Shown: positions 26,034 to 34,212 of the stretch, in pieces
Layout: each line of letters starts with the position of its first letter
How positions within the stretch are numbered: the stretch's first letter is position 1
Program-made: the position numbers and the translations under genes
DNA from: Halanaerobium polyolivorans
Lineage (GTDB): Bacteria; Bacillota; Halanaerobiia; Halanaerobiales; Halanaerobiaceae
DNA: 64,000 nt
Assembly (NCBI RefSeq): GCF_020711195.1
Contig: NZ_JAJFAT010000004.1
Span: 119,870 to 183,869 of the forward strand
Reading direction: 5' to 3'
Notes under the pieces: model-generated
What the model was told of the DNA's origin: nothing
What the model saw: only the letters and a program-made list of their open reading frames with translations
The model's database searches: none

Positions 26034-26858
26034 CTAGCCTTGTCTTGATTCCTTTTTTAGATCAAGCTGATAGATATGATTAAGAGGACTATTCCCCTTA
26101 CCAATTTTTTCTCCTGCAGCTATTGCTTTAGTTAAATAAACTTTGGCTTTTTCTACCGCTTTTTCCATACTATAAGCAAGGGCTAAATTACTTGCTATAG
26201 CTGCCGATAATGTACAGCCTGTACCATGGGTATCATTAGTTTCAATATAATCAGCCTTAAATTTGACAAAGTTACTACCATCATAAAGCAGATCAACAGC
26301 TTTTTTGCTCTGCTGAGCTGGATTACTAAAGTGTCCACCTTTAATCAAAACATACTTACTGCCAAAAGCATGCAGCTTTTTGGCTAGAAATTCTGCTTCA
26401 ACCTGAGTTTCTTTATCTATCCCTGCTAAAACCTTGGCCTCCATTAGATTAGGAGTTATCAAATCAGCCAATGGAAAAAGCAGCTCCTTATAGCTCTGCA
26501 CAGCAGCTTCTTCTAAAAGAAGATCACCACTTGTAGCAACCATAACAGGATCAACAACTAAGTTTTTTAAATTATATTCTGCTATTTTCTGAGCTGTAAC
26601 TGCCACTATTTCTTTTTGGGCCAGCATCCCTGTTTTAAGAGCAGCAAAATTAATATCACTTAGTACAGAATCAAGCTGGGCAGCTACAAATTCTTTGCTG
26701 ACTGGCTCTACAGCCTGAACCCCTAATGTATTCTGGGCGGTAAGGGCTGTAATCACTGCTGCACCATATACCTGATGGACTGTCATTGTTTTTAAGTCAG
26801 CTTGAATACCGGCTCCACCTCCGGAGTCAGAGCCGGCAATGGTTAATACTTTTTTCAT
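26034..26858 (-). CDS. thiD: Hydroxymethylpyrimidine (phosphate) kinase
   Basis: Makes HMP-P and HMP-PP. About 274 residues with TIAGSDSGGGAGIQADLKT at the N-terminus, DPVMVATSGDLLL and NDTHGTGCTLSAAIA at the active site. I use ATG 26858; the GTG three codons upstream overlaps the AGGAG site. Its start is 15 bp from the thiW stop. Confidence 0.95.
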   Translation of the reverse strand: MKKVLTIAGSDSGGGAGIQADLKTMTVHQVYGAAVITALTAQNTLGVQAVEPVSKEFVAAQLDSVLSDINFAALKTGMLAQKEIVAVTAQKIAEYNLKNLVVDPVMVATSGDLLLEEAAVQSYKELLFPLADLITPNLMEAKVLAGIDKETQVEAEFLAKKLHAFGSKYVLIKGGHFSNPAQQSKKAVDLLYDGSNFVKFKADYIETNDTHGTGCTLSAAIASNLALAYSMEKAVEKAKVYLTKAIAAGEKIGKGNSPLNHIYQLDLKKESRQG

Positions 26859-26873
26859 CTCTATCACTCCTAA

Positions 26874-27374
26874 TTAATAATCTGATTCTTTGAGAGAAGT
26901 TAAAATTTCTGCTTCTTCTGTTACTTCGAGAAATAAATAGGCTATAAAAACTCCAGCTAAAGAACTGACTGAAAAGGGAATTACAAAGAAATATACCGCT
27001 GAAGCACTACCCATCAAAAAATTTGCGATGGGATAGGCAGCTAATGCTCCCAGTATTCCCGTGCCGAACAATTCACCAATTACTGCCGCAAAATTGCTTC
27101 CTTTAAATTTATATAAATAGGCGGCCCAAAAGGCACCTATCATACTCCCGGGAAAAGCAAGCAGTGAGCCTGTACCCAAGATATTTCTAAAAAGAGAAAT
27201 AGCAAAAGCATTCCATACAGCATAGGCTGGCCCTAAAAGCACGGCAGATAAAACATTGATAAGATGTTGAACTGGAAAAGCTTTGGCAATTCCAACCGGT
27301 ATATAGATCAAGTGTCCACTAATAGTTCCCAGTGCGATCAACAGAGCAGCAAAGGTTAATTTCTTCATTTTCAT
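26874..27374 (-). CDS. thiW: ThiW, thiazole-specific ECF transporter S component
   Basis: A membrane protein of about 166 residues with five or six hydrophobic segments. It has the ThiW-typical GTISGHLIYIPVGIAKAFPVQH...LLGPAYAVWNAFAISLFRNILGTGS region (read here as separate motifs). It should bind the thiazole precursor and work with the shared energizing EcfAAT module, which is not in this window. The start is ATG 27374 behind AAAGG. It follows a TPP riboswitch and begins the salvage operon. Confidence 0.9.
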   Translation of the reverse strand: MKMKKLTFAALLIALGTISGHLIYIPVGIAKAFPVQHLINVLSAVLLGPAYAVWNAFAISLFRNILGTGSLLAFPGSMIGAFWAAYLYKFKGSNFAAVIGELFGTGILGALAAYPIANFLMGSASAVYFFVIPFSVSSLAGVFIAYLFLEVTEEAEILTSLKESDY

Positions 27375-27400
27375 TTTTATCATCCTTTCTTAAATTGTTA

Positions 27401-27435
27401 AAAGGCACAGCCCTGATAAAGGAACTGTGCCTTTT
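27401..27435 (-). terminator. Terminator of the thiW TPP riboswitch
   Basis: Eleven-base-pair stem AAAAGGCACAG/CTGTGCCTTTT with a 14-base loop, in the thiW leader between the TPP aptamer and the ribosome site. It is the expected OFF switch in high TPP. Confidence 0.8.
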
Positions 27436-27470
27436 ATAAATATCATTAATAATTTTAGATACTTTTAAAA

Positions 27471-27556
27471 TGCACAACTTCCTTCGCTGGTATTATCCAG
27501 ATCAGGTACAAAGGGTTAAAGCAAAGGCTTTTCTCAGCTAAGAGCTCCCCTGTGGC
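27471..27556 (-). promoter_or_regulatory. TPP riboswitch upstream of thiW
   Basis: The minus strand contains the TPP aptamer landmarks GGGGAGCTC, GCTGAGA, ACCCTTTGTACCTGATCTGG (20 bases) and ATAATACCAGCGAAGGAAG, with a CACA/TGTG closing stem. It controls thiW-thiD-thiE-thiM-methyltransferase-tenA. Confidence 0.95.
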
Positions 27557-27570
27557 AGTTTTATTTAATT

Positions 27571-28107
27571 TTAATTATCTCTGAGATTTAAACTTTTTAG
27601 CAAAATCAAAATAACAATATAGTTAATAATCAAAGTTGGAATTAAAAAGCTGGCATTGTAGATTGTAGAATATGCCCAAACATTTTGTCCTTCTGGTGCA
27701 TATTGAGCAAAAAATATTACACCTGATAAAATATGAGTGATTAACATCGCTCCACCGGCAACAGCTGTGGCAAGTAATACCTTTAATGGCTTGATTACTC
27801 CATCCTTTTTAATTGTGAAATAGCCTGCAATACCGAGCATCATATAGGGTAAAGGATAATCCATTATCAGCTGGACAGGATGAATAATATAAGCACCGAA
27901 CATCAGCTGTAACAAACCATAGGCAAGACCACTAAAAGCACCTGCTCCAACTCCCCAGCGAAAAGCAACAACTAAAATCGGCAGCATTTCTAAACTGATC
28001 GAACCACCCTGGGGCATCCGCCAGAGTTTGAAAAAGTTAAGCACAACAGCTAAGGCTACTGCAACTCCAATTTCGGCCAACATCCGGGTAGATAAATTAT
28101 TTTTCAT
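27571..28107 (-). CDS. thiT: ThiT, thiamine-specific ECF transporter S component
   Basis: A 178-residue, six-segment membrane protein with ThiT motifs NFFKLWRMPQGGSISLEMLP, FRWGVGAGAFSGLAYGLLQ and HPVQLIMDYPLPYM. It captures thiamine for the shared ECF module. Its ribosome site AGGAGGG lies inside a 9-bp hairpin in the leader (28113-28147). TPP control therefore may act on both transcription and translation. Confidence 0.94.
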   Translation of the reverse strand: MKNNLSTRMLAEIGVAVALAVVLNFFKLWRMPQGGSISLEMLPILVVAFRWGVGAGAFSGLAYGLLQLMFGAYIIHPVQLIMDYPLPYMMLGIAGYFTIKKDGVIKPLKVLLATAVAGGAMLITHILSGVIFFAQYAPEGQNVWAYSTIYNASFLIPTLIINYIVILILLKSLNLRDN

Positions 28108-28112
28108 AGTAA

Positions 28113-28147
28113 AAACCCTCCTGCTGTGGATACGAACCGGAGGGTTT
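28113..28147 (-). terminator. Hairpin overlapping the thiT ribosome site (riboswitch expression platform)
   Basis: Perfect 9-bp stem AAACCCTCC/GGAGGGTTT with a 17-base loop and five T. The 3' arm contains the thiT Shine-Dalgarno sequence. The same hairpin could terminate transcription or hide the ribosome site. Confidence 0.75.
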
Positions 28148-28167
28148 AAGGATTTTAAAATTTATTG

Positions 28168-28250
28168 ATGCCTACGCCTGCATTACCAGGATCAGGTCAA
28201 TGGGTCGATGAATAAATTCATCCTCTCAGCCTCCAGTTCGGACTCCCCAG
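28168..28250 (-). promoter_or_regulatory. TPP riboswitch upstream of thiT
   Basis: The aptamer elements GGGGAGTCC, GGAGGCTGAGAGG, GACCCATTGACCTGATCCTG and GTAATGCAGGCGTAGGCA are all present in order on the minus strand. Confidence 0.93.
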
Positions 28251-28293
28251 TTTTAATTTTTTAATAATTATCTATATATTTCTTTCTAGCTGT

Positions 28294-28322
28294 ATTATAT
28301 AATATAGATAGTGATAAAGCAA
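28294..28322 (-). promoter_or_regulatory. Promoter of the thiT transcript
   Basis: Minus-strand TTGCTT (28317-28322), a 17-bp spacer and TATAAT (28294-28299), about 45 bp before the TPP aptamer. Confidence 0.7.
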
Positions 28323-28339
28323 ATAAAACATTTAACAAT

Positions 28340-28726
28340 TTACTCAACTTTGATGATTACAGTTTCATCATCATCCTCAACTCTTAATATTTCTCTTTCT
28401 TCTGCTAGATCTTCCAGACTCTGATTTAACTCATCTAAATTAATTTCATTTTCTGCCAGTTTTGCCCTTGCAGGACCAGGTATAAAGTTTAGCATGGTTT
28501 TAGCAATCCCCAGCGGTAATGCCATATTAACCTTTTCTTTGCCTTTTTCATTAACGATAATTCTCAGGTGTTTTTTCTGCTTTTTTTCAGCCTGAAAACT
28601 TTTTAAATCTGCTGCAGAGTCTGATAAGTCATGTTTAGCTAAAGCACTCAAAAGAATTTCAGCTTCTTCAGCATTTATTTTTCCCTCCTGCAGCATATTT
28701 AAAATTCTCATTCTTTCTTCACTCAT
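28340..28726 (-). CDS. SHOCT-like domain protein
   Basis: About 128 residues. The N-terminus has the SHOCT-like helix pair EERMRILNMLQEGKINAEEAEILLSAL. A middle segment HLRIIVNEKGKEKVNMALPLGIAKTML resembles the linker of YvlB/LiaX-type proteins, and the end is very acidic. The start is ATG 28726 behind AAGGGG. It is paired with the DUF2089 gene 39 bp upstream. Such pairs are common in Firmicutes, where they may sense envelope stress, but that function is inferred. Confidence 0.75.
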   Translation of the reverse strand: MSEERMRILNMLQEGKINAEEAEILLSALAKHDLSDSAADLKSFQAEKKQKKHLRIIVNEKGKEKVNMALPLGIAKTMLNFIPGPARAKLAENEINLDELNQSLEDLAEEREILRVEDDDETVIIKVE

Positions 28727-28765
28727 TAAATTCATCCCCTTAATTTAAATTTCTTAAAATTTCAT

Positions 28766-29140
28766 TTACAATTCTTTTAATTTTTCTGCAGCTGTTGAGA
28801 CTTCAATTTCTCCACTTTCTAACATATCCAAAATATCTTTCCTTTTCTCTTCTTTGTCTTCTTCTAAAAGTTCATCTTTATAGCCAAGACTTTTGATTAG
28901 TTCATTAAGCTTATTTCTTACAGTTGGATAGGACATTTCCAGCTCTTTTTCCATGTTTTTAATATTACCCCGAGTTTTAATAAAAACTTTTAAAAATTGC
29001 TGTTGTTCATAATTTAACTGAAAAATCTCATCAAGATAAAAATCACCGATTATTCTGGTCTGACAGCTTTGACATTTTAATTCTCTGACATATAATTTAC
29101 CTTCACAGCTGGGGCATTGTTCCGGAATAGGATAACTCAT
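28766..29140 (-). CDS. DUF2089 protein (zinc-ribbon/HTH regulator-like)
   Basis: About 124 residues. Two zinc-ribbon CxxC pairs (CPSCEGKLYVRELKCQSC) are followed by a helix-turn-helix-like stretch (FLKVFIKTRGNIKNMEKELEMSYPTVRNKL). The end resembles the SHOCT-like domain of the next gene (RKDILDMLESGEIEVSTAAEKL). This composition suggests a small DNA-binding regulator. ATG 29140 has a GAGGGG site ahead. It is the first gene of the pair. Confidence 0.8.
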   Translation of the reverse strand: MSYPIPEQCPSCEGKLYVRELKCQSCQTRIIGDFYLDEIFQLNYEQQQFLKVFIKTRGNIKNMEKELEMSYPTVRNKLNELIKSLGYKDELLEEDKEEKRKDILDMLESGEIEVSTAAEKLKEL

Positions 29141-29253
29141 CTTTACCACCCCTCTCTATATTTAATATTATAAACTATAAATTAATATTTGTAAATATAT
29201 TTTTTAAAAATTTAATTATTTTTATTAAATAATTAAATATATTTATAATCAGC

Positions 29254-29286
29254 AAAAAAATAACCCGGGATAAAAACCCCAGGTTA
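29254..29286 (-). terminator. Terminator after the SLC13 gene
   Basis: Stem TAACC.GGG/CCC..GGTTA (29261-29286) with one mismatch, then seven T on the minus strand. Confidence 0.75.
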
Positions 29287-29304
29287 ATTACTACTATTTT
29301 TAAT

Positions 29305-31236
29305 TTAAAAACCCCAAAATAATCTTACCAAAAGGGGTACAACTACTGCCAAAATAGTCTGTAGGGGTGCTCCAACCACAATAAAATCTTTGAATTTAAA
29401 ACCACCTGAACTGTAAACCATTAAATTTGTCTGATAGCCAACTGGACTGGCAAAAGCAGCACTAGCGGCAAAAGTTGTGGTTAAAACAAAGGCAAAGGGA
29501 TTTACACCCAACTGCTGAGCTGTACCAATAGCTATCGGCAGCATTAACAGCACACTGGCATTATTACCGATAATATTAGCCAGCAGTGAGGTAAGTAAAT
29601 AAATTAACATCAATATAAAAATGGGTGGCATTAATTCAGATAAATTTAAAATCTGGGCAGCTAGATAAGAAGCCGTACCTGATTTTTCTATTGCCATTCC
29701 CATGGGAATTAAACCTGATAAAAGAAAATATACTTCCCAGTCTATGGCACTAAAAAACTCCTTTTTATTTATACAACCACTCAAAACCATCAAAAAAGCA
29801 CCACTTAAAGCTGCAATTGCCACCGGAATCAGATTAAAGGCAACCGTAATTATAAAATAACTTAAAATAGCAATGGAAATATACATTTTTTTGCGGTCAA
29901 AAAAGTTGGGATCAAATTCCCTATCAATGATAAAATTACTGTTGGCTCTCATTCTTTCTAAGGTGTTTTCTGTAACCAGCATCAAAATCAAGTCTCCTGC
30001 TTTAAAACGATAATCTCTCATCTTCTGGTGGGTAATCTCTTCTCCCCGTCTTAAAGCAAGAACATTACAGTCATATCTCTGCAGAAGATTTACTTCTTCC
30101 ATCGTCTTATTAACCATAACTGAATGGGCAGGAACTACTATTTCAACCAGTATTTCTCCTTTTAGAGGCTGTTCAATAGATTTATCATTAACAATCAATT
30201 CCGCCATTGTTGTCATACCTTTTTTTTTGACAAGTTCAAGCAGTGTTTCCTGTTTAGCCCTGATAATTAAATGATCACCAGGACGAATAGTTTTGGCATT
30301 TAAGGGCTCCATAAACTGCTTACCATTTCTAATTATTCTAATAATATCATAATCTAGTTCTTTATCTGCATCTATTTCAGCAACACTTTTCCCCACATAA
30401 ACACAGTCTTCTCCTATTAAAACTTCTGTCAAATAATCACGCATTTCATATTCATCAGTTAAATTACTTTCTACATCAAGACGGGCCGGAATAAGTTTAT
30501 AACCGATAGTTAATAAATAGATAACACCGATAAATAATACTATAATCCCTAAACCCGTGAACTCAAAAAGCCGAAAAGGATGACCAATCAACCTGTCTGA
30601 AACCTCACTTGCTAAGAGATTGGTTGAAGTACCGATTAAAGTAACTGTTCCTCCCAACATTGCTGTATATGAAAGAGGAATCAATAATTTTGAGGGAGAA
30701 ACCTTAGTTTTTCTCCCTAATTCCCTCACCATTGGAATCAAAGCAGCAACTACCGGTGTGTTATTAATAAAACCGGAGGTCGAACCGGTCAAAGCCGAAA
30801 TCAAGGCAATTTGTCTTCTGGGATTACTGCCGGTTATTTTAGAAATCTTATCACCTAAAAGCTGTACTGCTCCACTACGCTGAATCCCGGCACTAAAAAC
30901 AAACATCGACATAACTGTAATTGTAGCAGAATTACCAAAACCTGAGAGAGCTTCCTCAACAGTCATCTGACTTAAATTACTAAAAACAGCCAGGGTAATA
31001 GGTACCAAAACGGCCAGCATACTGATCGGTAAAGGTTCCCAGATAAATAAAGTTACTAAAACTGCTATTAAAAGCATCACAAAAATGATGCTGGGATTTA
31101 ACTCACTTTTTGCTTCAGCCAGTTCTTCATTATTTTCAAAATTTATATCTTGAGCAAAAATATTAGCCGTAAATAGGCTGCTTAAAATTAAGATAAGTAA
31201 AAATATAATTAACATTTTCTCCTTAAGATTAAACAT
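29305..31236 (-). CDS. SLC13/DASS-family permease with two TrkA-C (RCK_C) domains
   Basis: About 643 residues: an N-terminal hydrophobic/signal-like segment, membrane domain half 1 with GFINNTPVVAALIPM and IGTSTNLLAS, two cytoplasmic TrkA-C domains (near 265-430), then membrane half 2 with IIGNNASVLLMLPIA and SPVGYQTNLMVYS. The paired N-T/N-N hairpins form the Na+ and anion sites. Relatives carry sulfate, thiosulfate or dicarboxylates with Na+. The divergent SulP gene suggests an oxyanion. The start is ATG 31236 (GGGGTG site); upstream ATGs at 31239 and 31254 are possible. Confidence 0.85.
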   Translation of the reverse strand: MFNLKEKMLIIFLLILILSSLFTANIFAQDINFENNEELAEAKSELNPSIIFVMLLIAVLVTLFIWEPLPISMLAVLVPITLAVFSNLSQMTVEEALSGFGNSATITVMSMFVFSAGIQRSGAVQLLGDKISKITGSNPRRQIALISALTGSTSGFINNTPVVAALIPMVRELGRKTKVSPSKLLIPLSYTAMLGGTVTLIGTSTNLLASEVSDRLIGHPFRLFEFTGLGIIVLFIGVIYLLTIGYKLIPARLDVESNLTDEYEMRDYLTEVLIGEDCVYVGKSVAEIDADKELDYDIIRIIRNGKQFMEPLNAKTIRPGDHLIIRAKQETLLELVKKKGMTTMAELIVNDKSIEQPLKGEILVEIVVPAHSVMVNKTMEEVNLLQRYDCNVLALRRGEEITHQKMRDYRFKAGDLILMLVTENTLERMRANSNFIIDREFDPNFFDRKKMYISIAILSYFIITVAFNLIPVAIAALSGAFLMVLSGCINKKEFFSAIDWEVYFLLSGLIPMGMAIEKSGTASYLAAQILNLSELMPPIFILMLIYLLTSLLANIIGNNASVLLMLPIAIGTAQQLGVNPFAFVLTTTFAASAAFASPVGYQTNLMVYSSGGFKFKDFIVVGAPLQTILAVVVPLLVRLFWGF

Positions 31237-31379
31237 CATTTCACCCCAATCCATAACTTGAAAGGTATTTATTTTATTTTAACAAAAAACTGTAGATATT
31301 TCTAGATTATTATTGAATCTTATCAGTTAAACTGTTAAACTATAAGCACAGATTTTTTAAGCCAGGAGGTGGATATAAG

Positions 31380-33086
31380 ATGGATAATCTAAAGAAAAAA
31401 TTCGATAAATTAAAACCTAATATAATCAGTGGTTTAACAACAGCCACAATCGCACTTCCTCAAAATATGGCTTATGCCTTAATTGTTGGTGTAAACCCAA
31501 TTTACGGCATTTATGCTTCTATCTTTTCGATGATAAGTGCCTCTATTTTTAATCTTTCTAAATATATTATTGTGGGACCTACAAATATGATGGCTGTAGC
31601 TCTTTACAGTAGTTTGAGTAATTACCAGGGAGAAAATTATCTGGAAATAATATTTTTAACCACTTTTTTAATTGGTCTATTCCAATTCTTACTTGTTAGT
31701 CTAAACTTAAGTGAGCTGGTTAAATATGTTTCCCATCCAGTTGTAGTAGCATTAACTCATGGGGCTGCAGTTTTGATCTTATTTAGTCAAATAGAAAACT
31801 TTACCGGTGTTGCTGTAAATGGAAACAATGTTCTGACTAAAGGCTGGCAGTTCATAACAAATATCAGCGAAATAAACTATTATAGTATTGGCATTGGTAT
31901 TTTTACTATAATTCTTATCTATTTACTACCTAAATTAAAAGAAAATCTGCCAGAATATCTATTAGCGGTTGTAATAATGACTATTATTACAAGTTTAAGC
32001 GGTTTAAATAATTTTGTACCGGTGATTGGTGAAATCCCACGTCAGATTATTGACTTTAATATTGTTAATTTTGATTGGGGGATAATTGGTGAAGTTTACA
32101 CCACTGCTTTTTCTATTGCCTTACTTGGTTTAATTCAAACAATGGCTGTTTTACAGGCTGTTGCCTTAAAAACAGAGGAAGAAGTAAATTTCAAAAGAGA
32201 ATTCAGGAGTCAAGGAATAACTAATATGATTATTTCATTTTTCAGTGGCTTTGCTATTTCTGCTTCTTTTTCAAATACCTTTGCCAATTTAACAGCTGGA
32301 GCAAAAAATAGAATTTCTCAATTTTTTTGTGCTCTTTCTATAATTATCTTTATAGTCTTTTTAAGACCTTTAATTTCATTTGTTCCAGTAGCAGTTTTAG
32401 CAGCTTTGGTTATAAGAGCTTCTTTTTCAATTGTTGATATTAAAGAGATAATAAAAAACATGAAAACAACCAAAGGTGATGCAATAATCTTTTGGTCAAC
32501 ATTTCTAGCAACTATTATTCTGCCAAACCTTGATCAGGCAATTTACTTTGGGGTTCTGGTCTCACTTGTTGTTGTACTGCAGATCTCTAAAAAAGCTGAT
32601 ATAGATCTGCTATATTATGATAAAACAGAAAGTGATAATGCATACCATCTTCACCATGTTGAACACGAAGATAGTGATAAATCCAAAATTGAAAGCAAAG
32701 AAGCTAGAGTAATAGATCTTAAAGGAGTAGTTCATTTTAGTGCTGCTGATGACCTCAAAAAACAGCTGGAAGAATTTTATTGCAAGAATACAGATTTCAT
32801 AATTCGCCTCCGCAATGTTTCCAGAATTGATATTACAATCATCAGAGTTTTAGAAGAATTTATTGACAGGGTTCAGGCAGATGGCTCAGAGGTTATTTTA
32901 ACAGGAGTCAACGAAAAAATAATTGAAATGCTGAGAAAATTAAATATAGCAGAAAAAATCGGAAAGGAAAATATCTACCGCCCCGAAAAAGAATATTTTG
33001 CTGGTACCAATAAAGCTTTAAACATGAGTGTAAGTTATAATGATGAAGATCAAACCAGCCAGAGTGAAGATGAAACTGATAAATAG
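31380..33086 (+). CDS. SulP-family anion transporter with STAS domain
   Basis: A 568-residue membrane protein beginning with the SulP signature region (LKPNIISGLTTATIALPQNMAYALIVG, read in parts) and PTNMMAVALYSSL. It has about 12 hydrophobic segments and a cytoplasmic STAS domain from about residue 435 (RVIDLKGVVHFSAADDLKKQ). SulP proteins move sulfate, bicarbonate or other anions. An AGGAGGT site and a likely promoter (TTGAAT-N17-TAAACT, about 31314) lie ahead. It diverges from the SLC13 gene. Confidence 0.88.
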   Translation: MDNLKKKFDKLKPNIISGLTTATIALPQNMAYALIVGVNPIYGIYASIFSMISASIFNLSKYIIVGPTNMMAVALYSSLSNYQGENYLEIIFLTTFLIGLFQFLLVSLNLSELVKYVSHPVVVALTHGAAVLILFSQIENFTGVAVNGNNVLTKGWQFITNISEINYYSIGIGIFTIILIYLLPKLKENLPEYLLAVVIMTIITSLSGLNNFVPVIGEIPRQIIDFNIVNFDWGIIGEVYTTAFSIALLGLIQTMAVLQAVALKTEEEVNFKREFRSQGITNMIISFFSGFAISASFSNTFANLTAGAKNRISQFFCALSIIIFIVFLRPLISFVPVAVLAALVIRASFSIVDIKEIIKNMKTTKGDAIIFWSTFLATIILPNLDQAIYFGVLVSLVVVLQISKKADIDLLYYDKTESDNAYHLHHVEHEDSDKSKIESKEARVIDLKGVVHFSAADDLKKQLEEFYCKNTDFIIRLRNVSRIDITIIRVLEEFIDRVQADGSEVILTGVNEKIIEMLRKLNIAEKIGKENIYRPEKEYFAGTNKALNMSVSYNDEDQTSQSEDETDK

Positions 33087-33122
33087 TGAATCCAACTACC
33101 AGATAAAATATTATCTTAATAA

Positions 33123-33150
33123 TTAAAACTGGCTAATTAGCCAGTTTTAA
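33123..33150. terminator. Bidirectional terminator between SulP and hydE
   Basis: A perfect 28-bp palindrome (TTAAAACTGGCTAA and its complement). It lies downstream of both convergent genes and contains the hydE stop codon (33137-33139). Confidence 0.85.
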
Positions 33151-34189
33151 TTTTTAGACTATCTCCCCGCTCCTTACTTACAAAACGTCCCAGAGAAGAA
33201 ATAATTCCACCTATACACTGTCTACAATCAGCTGCTTTTTCTTCAATACAAATTTTAGCCGGATAGATTTCATATTTGCTGCGATATTTGCTGTCTGTAA
33301 CATTGGGCATCACCACATTTGCTCCTGCCTGAAGGGCTTTCTGCCTGCCGAAATCATCTATAGTACCCAGAGCAGTAGTGGCAGGTATATGGCTTAACTG
33401 CAGTAATAAACGACTTAAAGCATTAAATTTCAGTGTCATCCCTACTGTACCCTGTTTAGTATTTTTCAAAGGTGTATTCTGATGGGGAATAAAGGGACCA
33501 GAACCGACCATATCAACTTCAAGCTCTTTTAAAAGCATTAAATCTGCAGCCAGTGTTTCTGTACTTTGACCTGGAAGACCAATAATTACCCCACTTCCAG
33601 TCTGATAATTTAGGGTTTTTAAGTATTTTAAACTTGCAATCCTATTTTCAAAACTCATCTGAGGATGATATTTCTGATAAAGTTCTTGATCAGCTGTTTC
33701 ATGTTTTAAAAGGTAGCGATCTGCCCCTGCTTCTTTCCAGAGCTTATAGGCTCCAAAATCACGTTCACCCAGACTGAGTGTTATCGCAATATCATTATTA
33801 AGCTTAATTTCTTTTATGATTTCTGCTATTTCTTGAGCAGGATAGTCATCTTCACCTGACTGCAATACCACCGTCTTATATCCTAGCTCAGCTGCTTGAT
33901 TAGCTGTAGCAATTATATCTTCTTTAGCAAGCTGGTAACGTTCCAGCTGCTTGTTGTCTTTGCGGAGTCCACAATAATAACAGTTTTGTTTGCAGTAACT
34001 GGAAATCTCTATGATGGCCCTTAAATGAACCTCGTCTCCGAATAATTCCTTTCTTTTCTGATCAGCCTTATTTATTAAGTAATCAAGTTCTGTAAAATCC
34101 TGTTTCAATAAATATACCATTTCTTCTTTTGTTAAATCAGCGGTTTTAGCTGCTTTATCTACCAACTTTATTACATCTTTATTACTCAA
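33137..34189 (-). CDS. hydE: HydE, [FeFe]-hydrogenase H-cluster radical SAM maturase
   Basis: About 350 residues of the biotin-synthase-like radical SAM family, with ISSYCKQNCYYCGLRKDN (C-X3-C-X2-C). The HydE-typical VLQSGEDDYP, TLSLGER, LLKHETAD and GSGPFIPHQNTPL motifs follow. It helps build the azadithiolate bridge of the di-iron subcluster. A second Cys group near the C-terminus (CIEEKAADCRQCIGG) may bind an accessory cluster. The start is best at TTG 34189, seven bases after GAGG; the GTG at 34198 overlaps the site. It is the last gene of TM1266-hydG-hydE. Confidence 0.93.
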   Translation of the reverse strand: MSNKDVIKLVDKAAKTADLTKEEMVYLLKQDFTELDYLINKADQKRKELFGDEVHLRAIIEISSYCKQNCYYCGLRKDNKQLERYQLAKEDIIATANQAAELGYKTVVLQSGEDDYPAQEIAEIIKEIKLNNDIAITLSLGERDFGAYKLWKEAGADRYLLKHETADQELYQKYHPQMSFENRIASLKYLKTLNYQTGSGVIIGLPGQSTETLAADLMLLKELEVDMVGSGPFIPHQNTPLKNTKQGTVGMTLKFNALSRLLLQLSHIPATTALGTIDDFGRQKALQAGANVVMPNVTDSKYRSKYEIYPAKICIEEKAADCRQCIGGIISSLGRFVSKERGDSLKIKTG

Positions 34190-34212
34190 ATATAACACCT
34201 CTTTTGAAAAAA

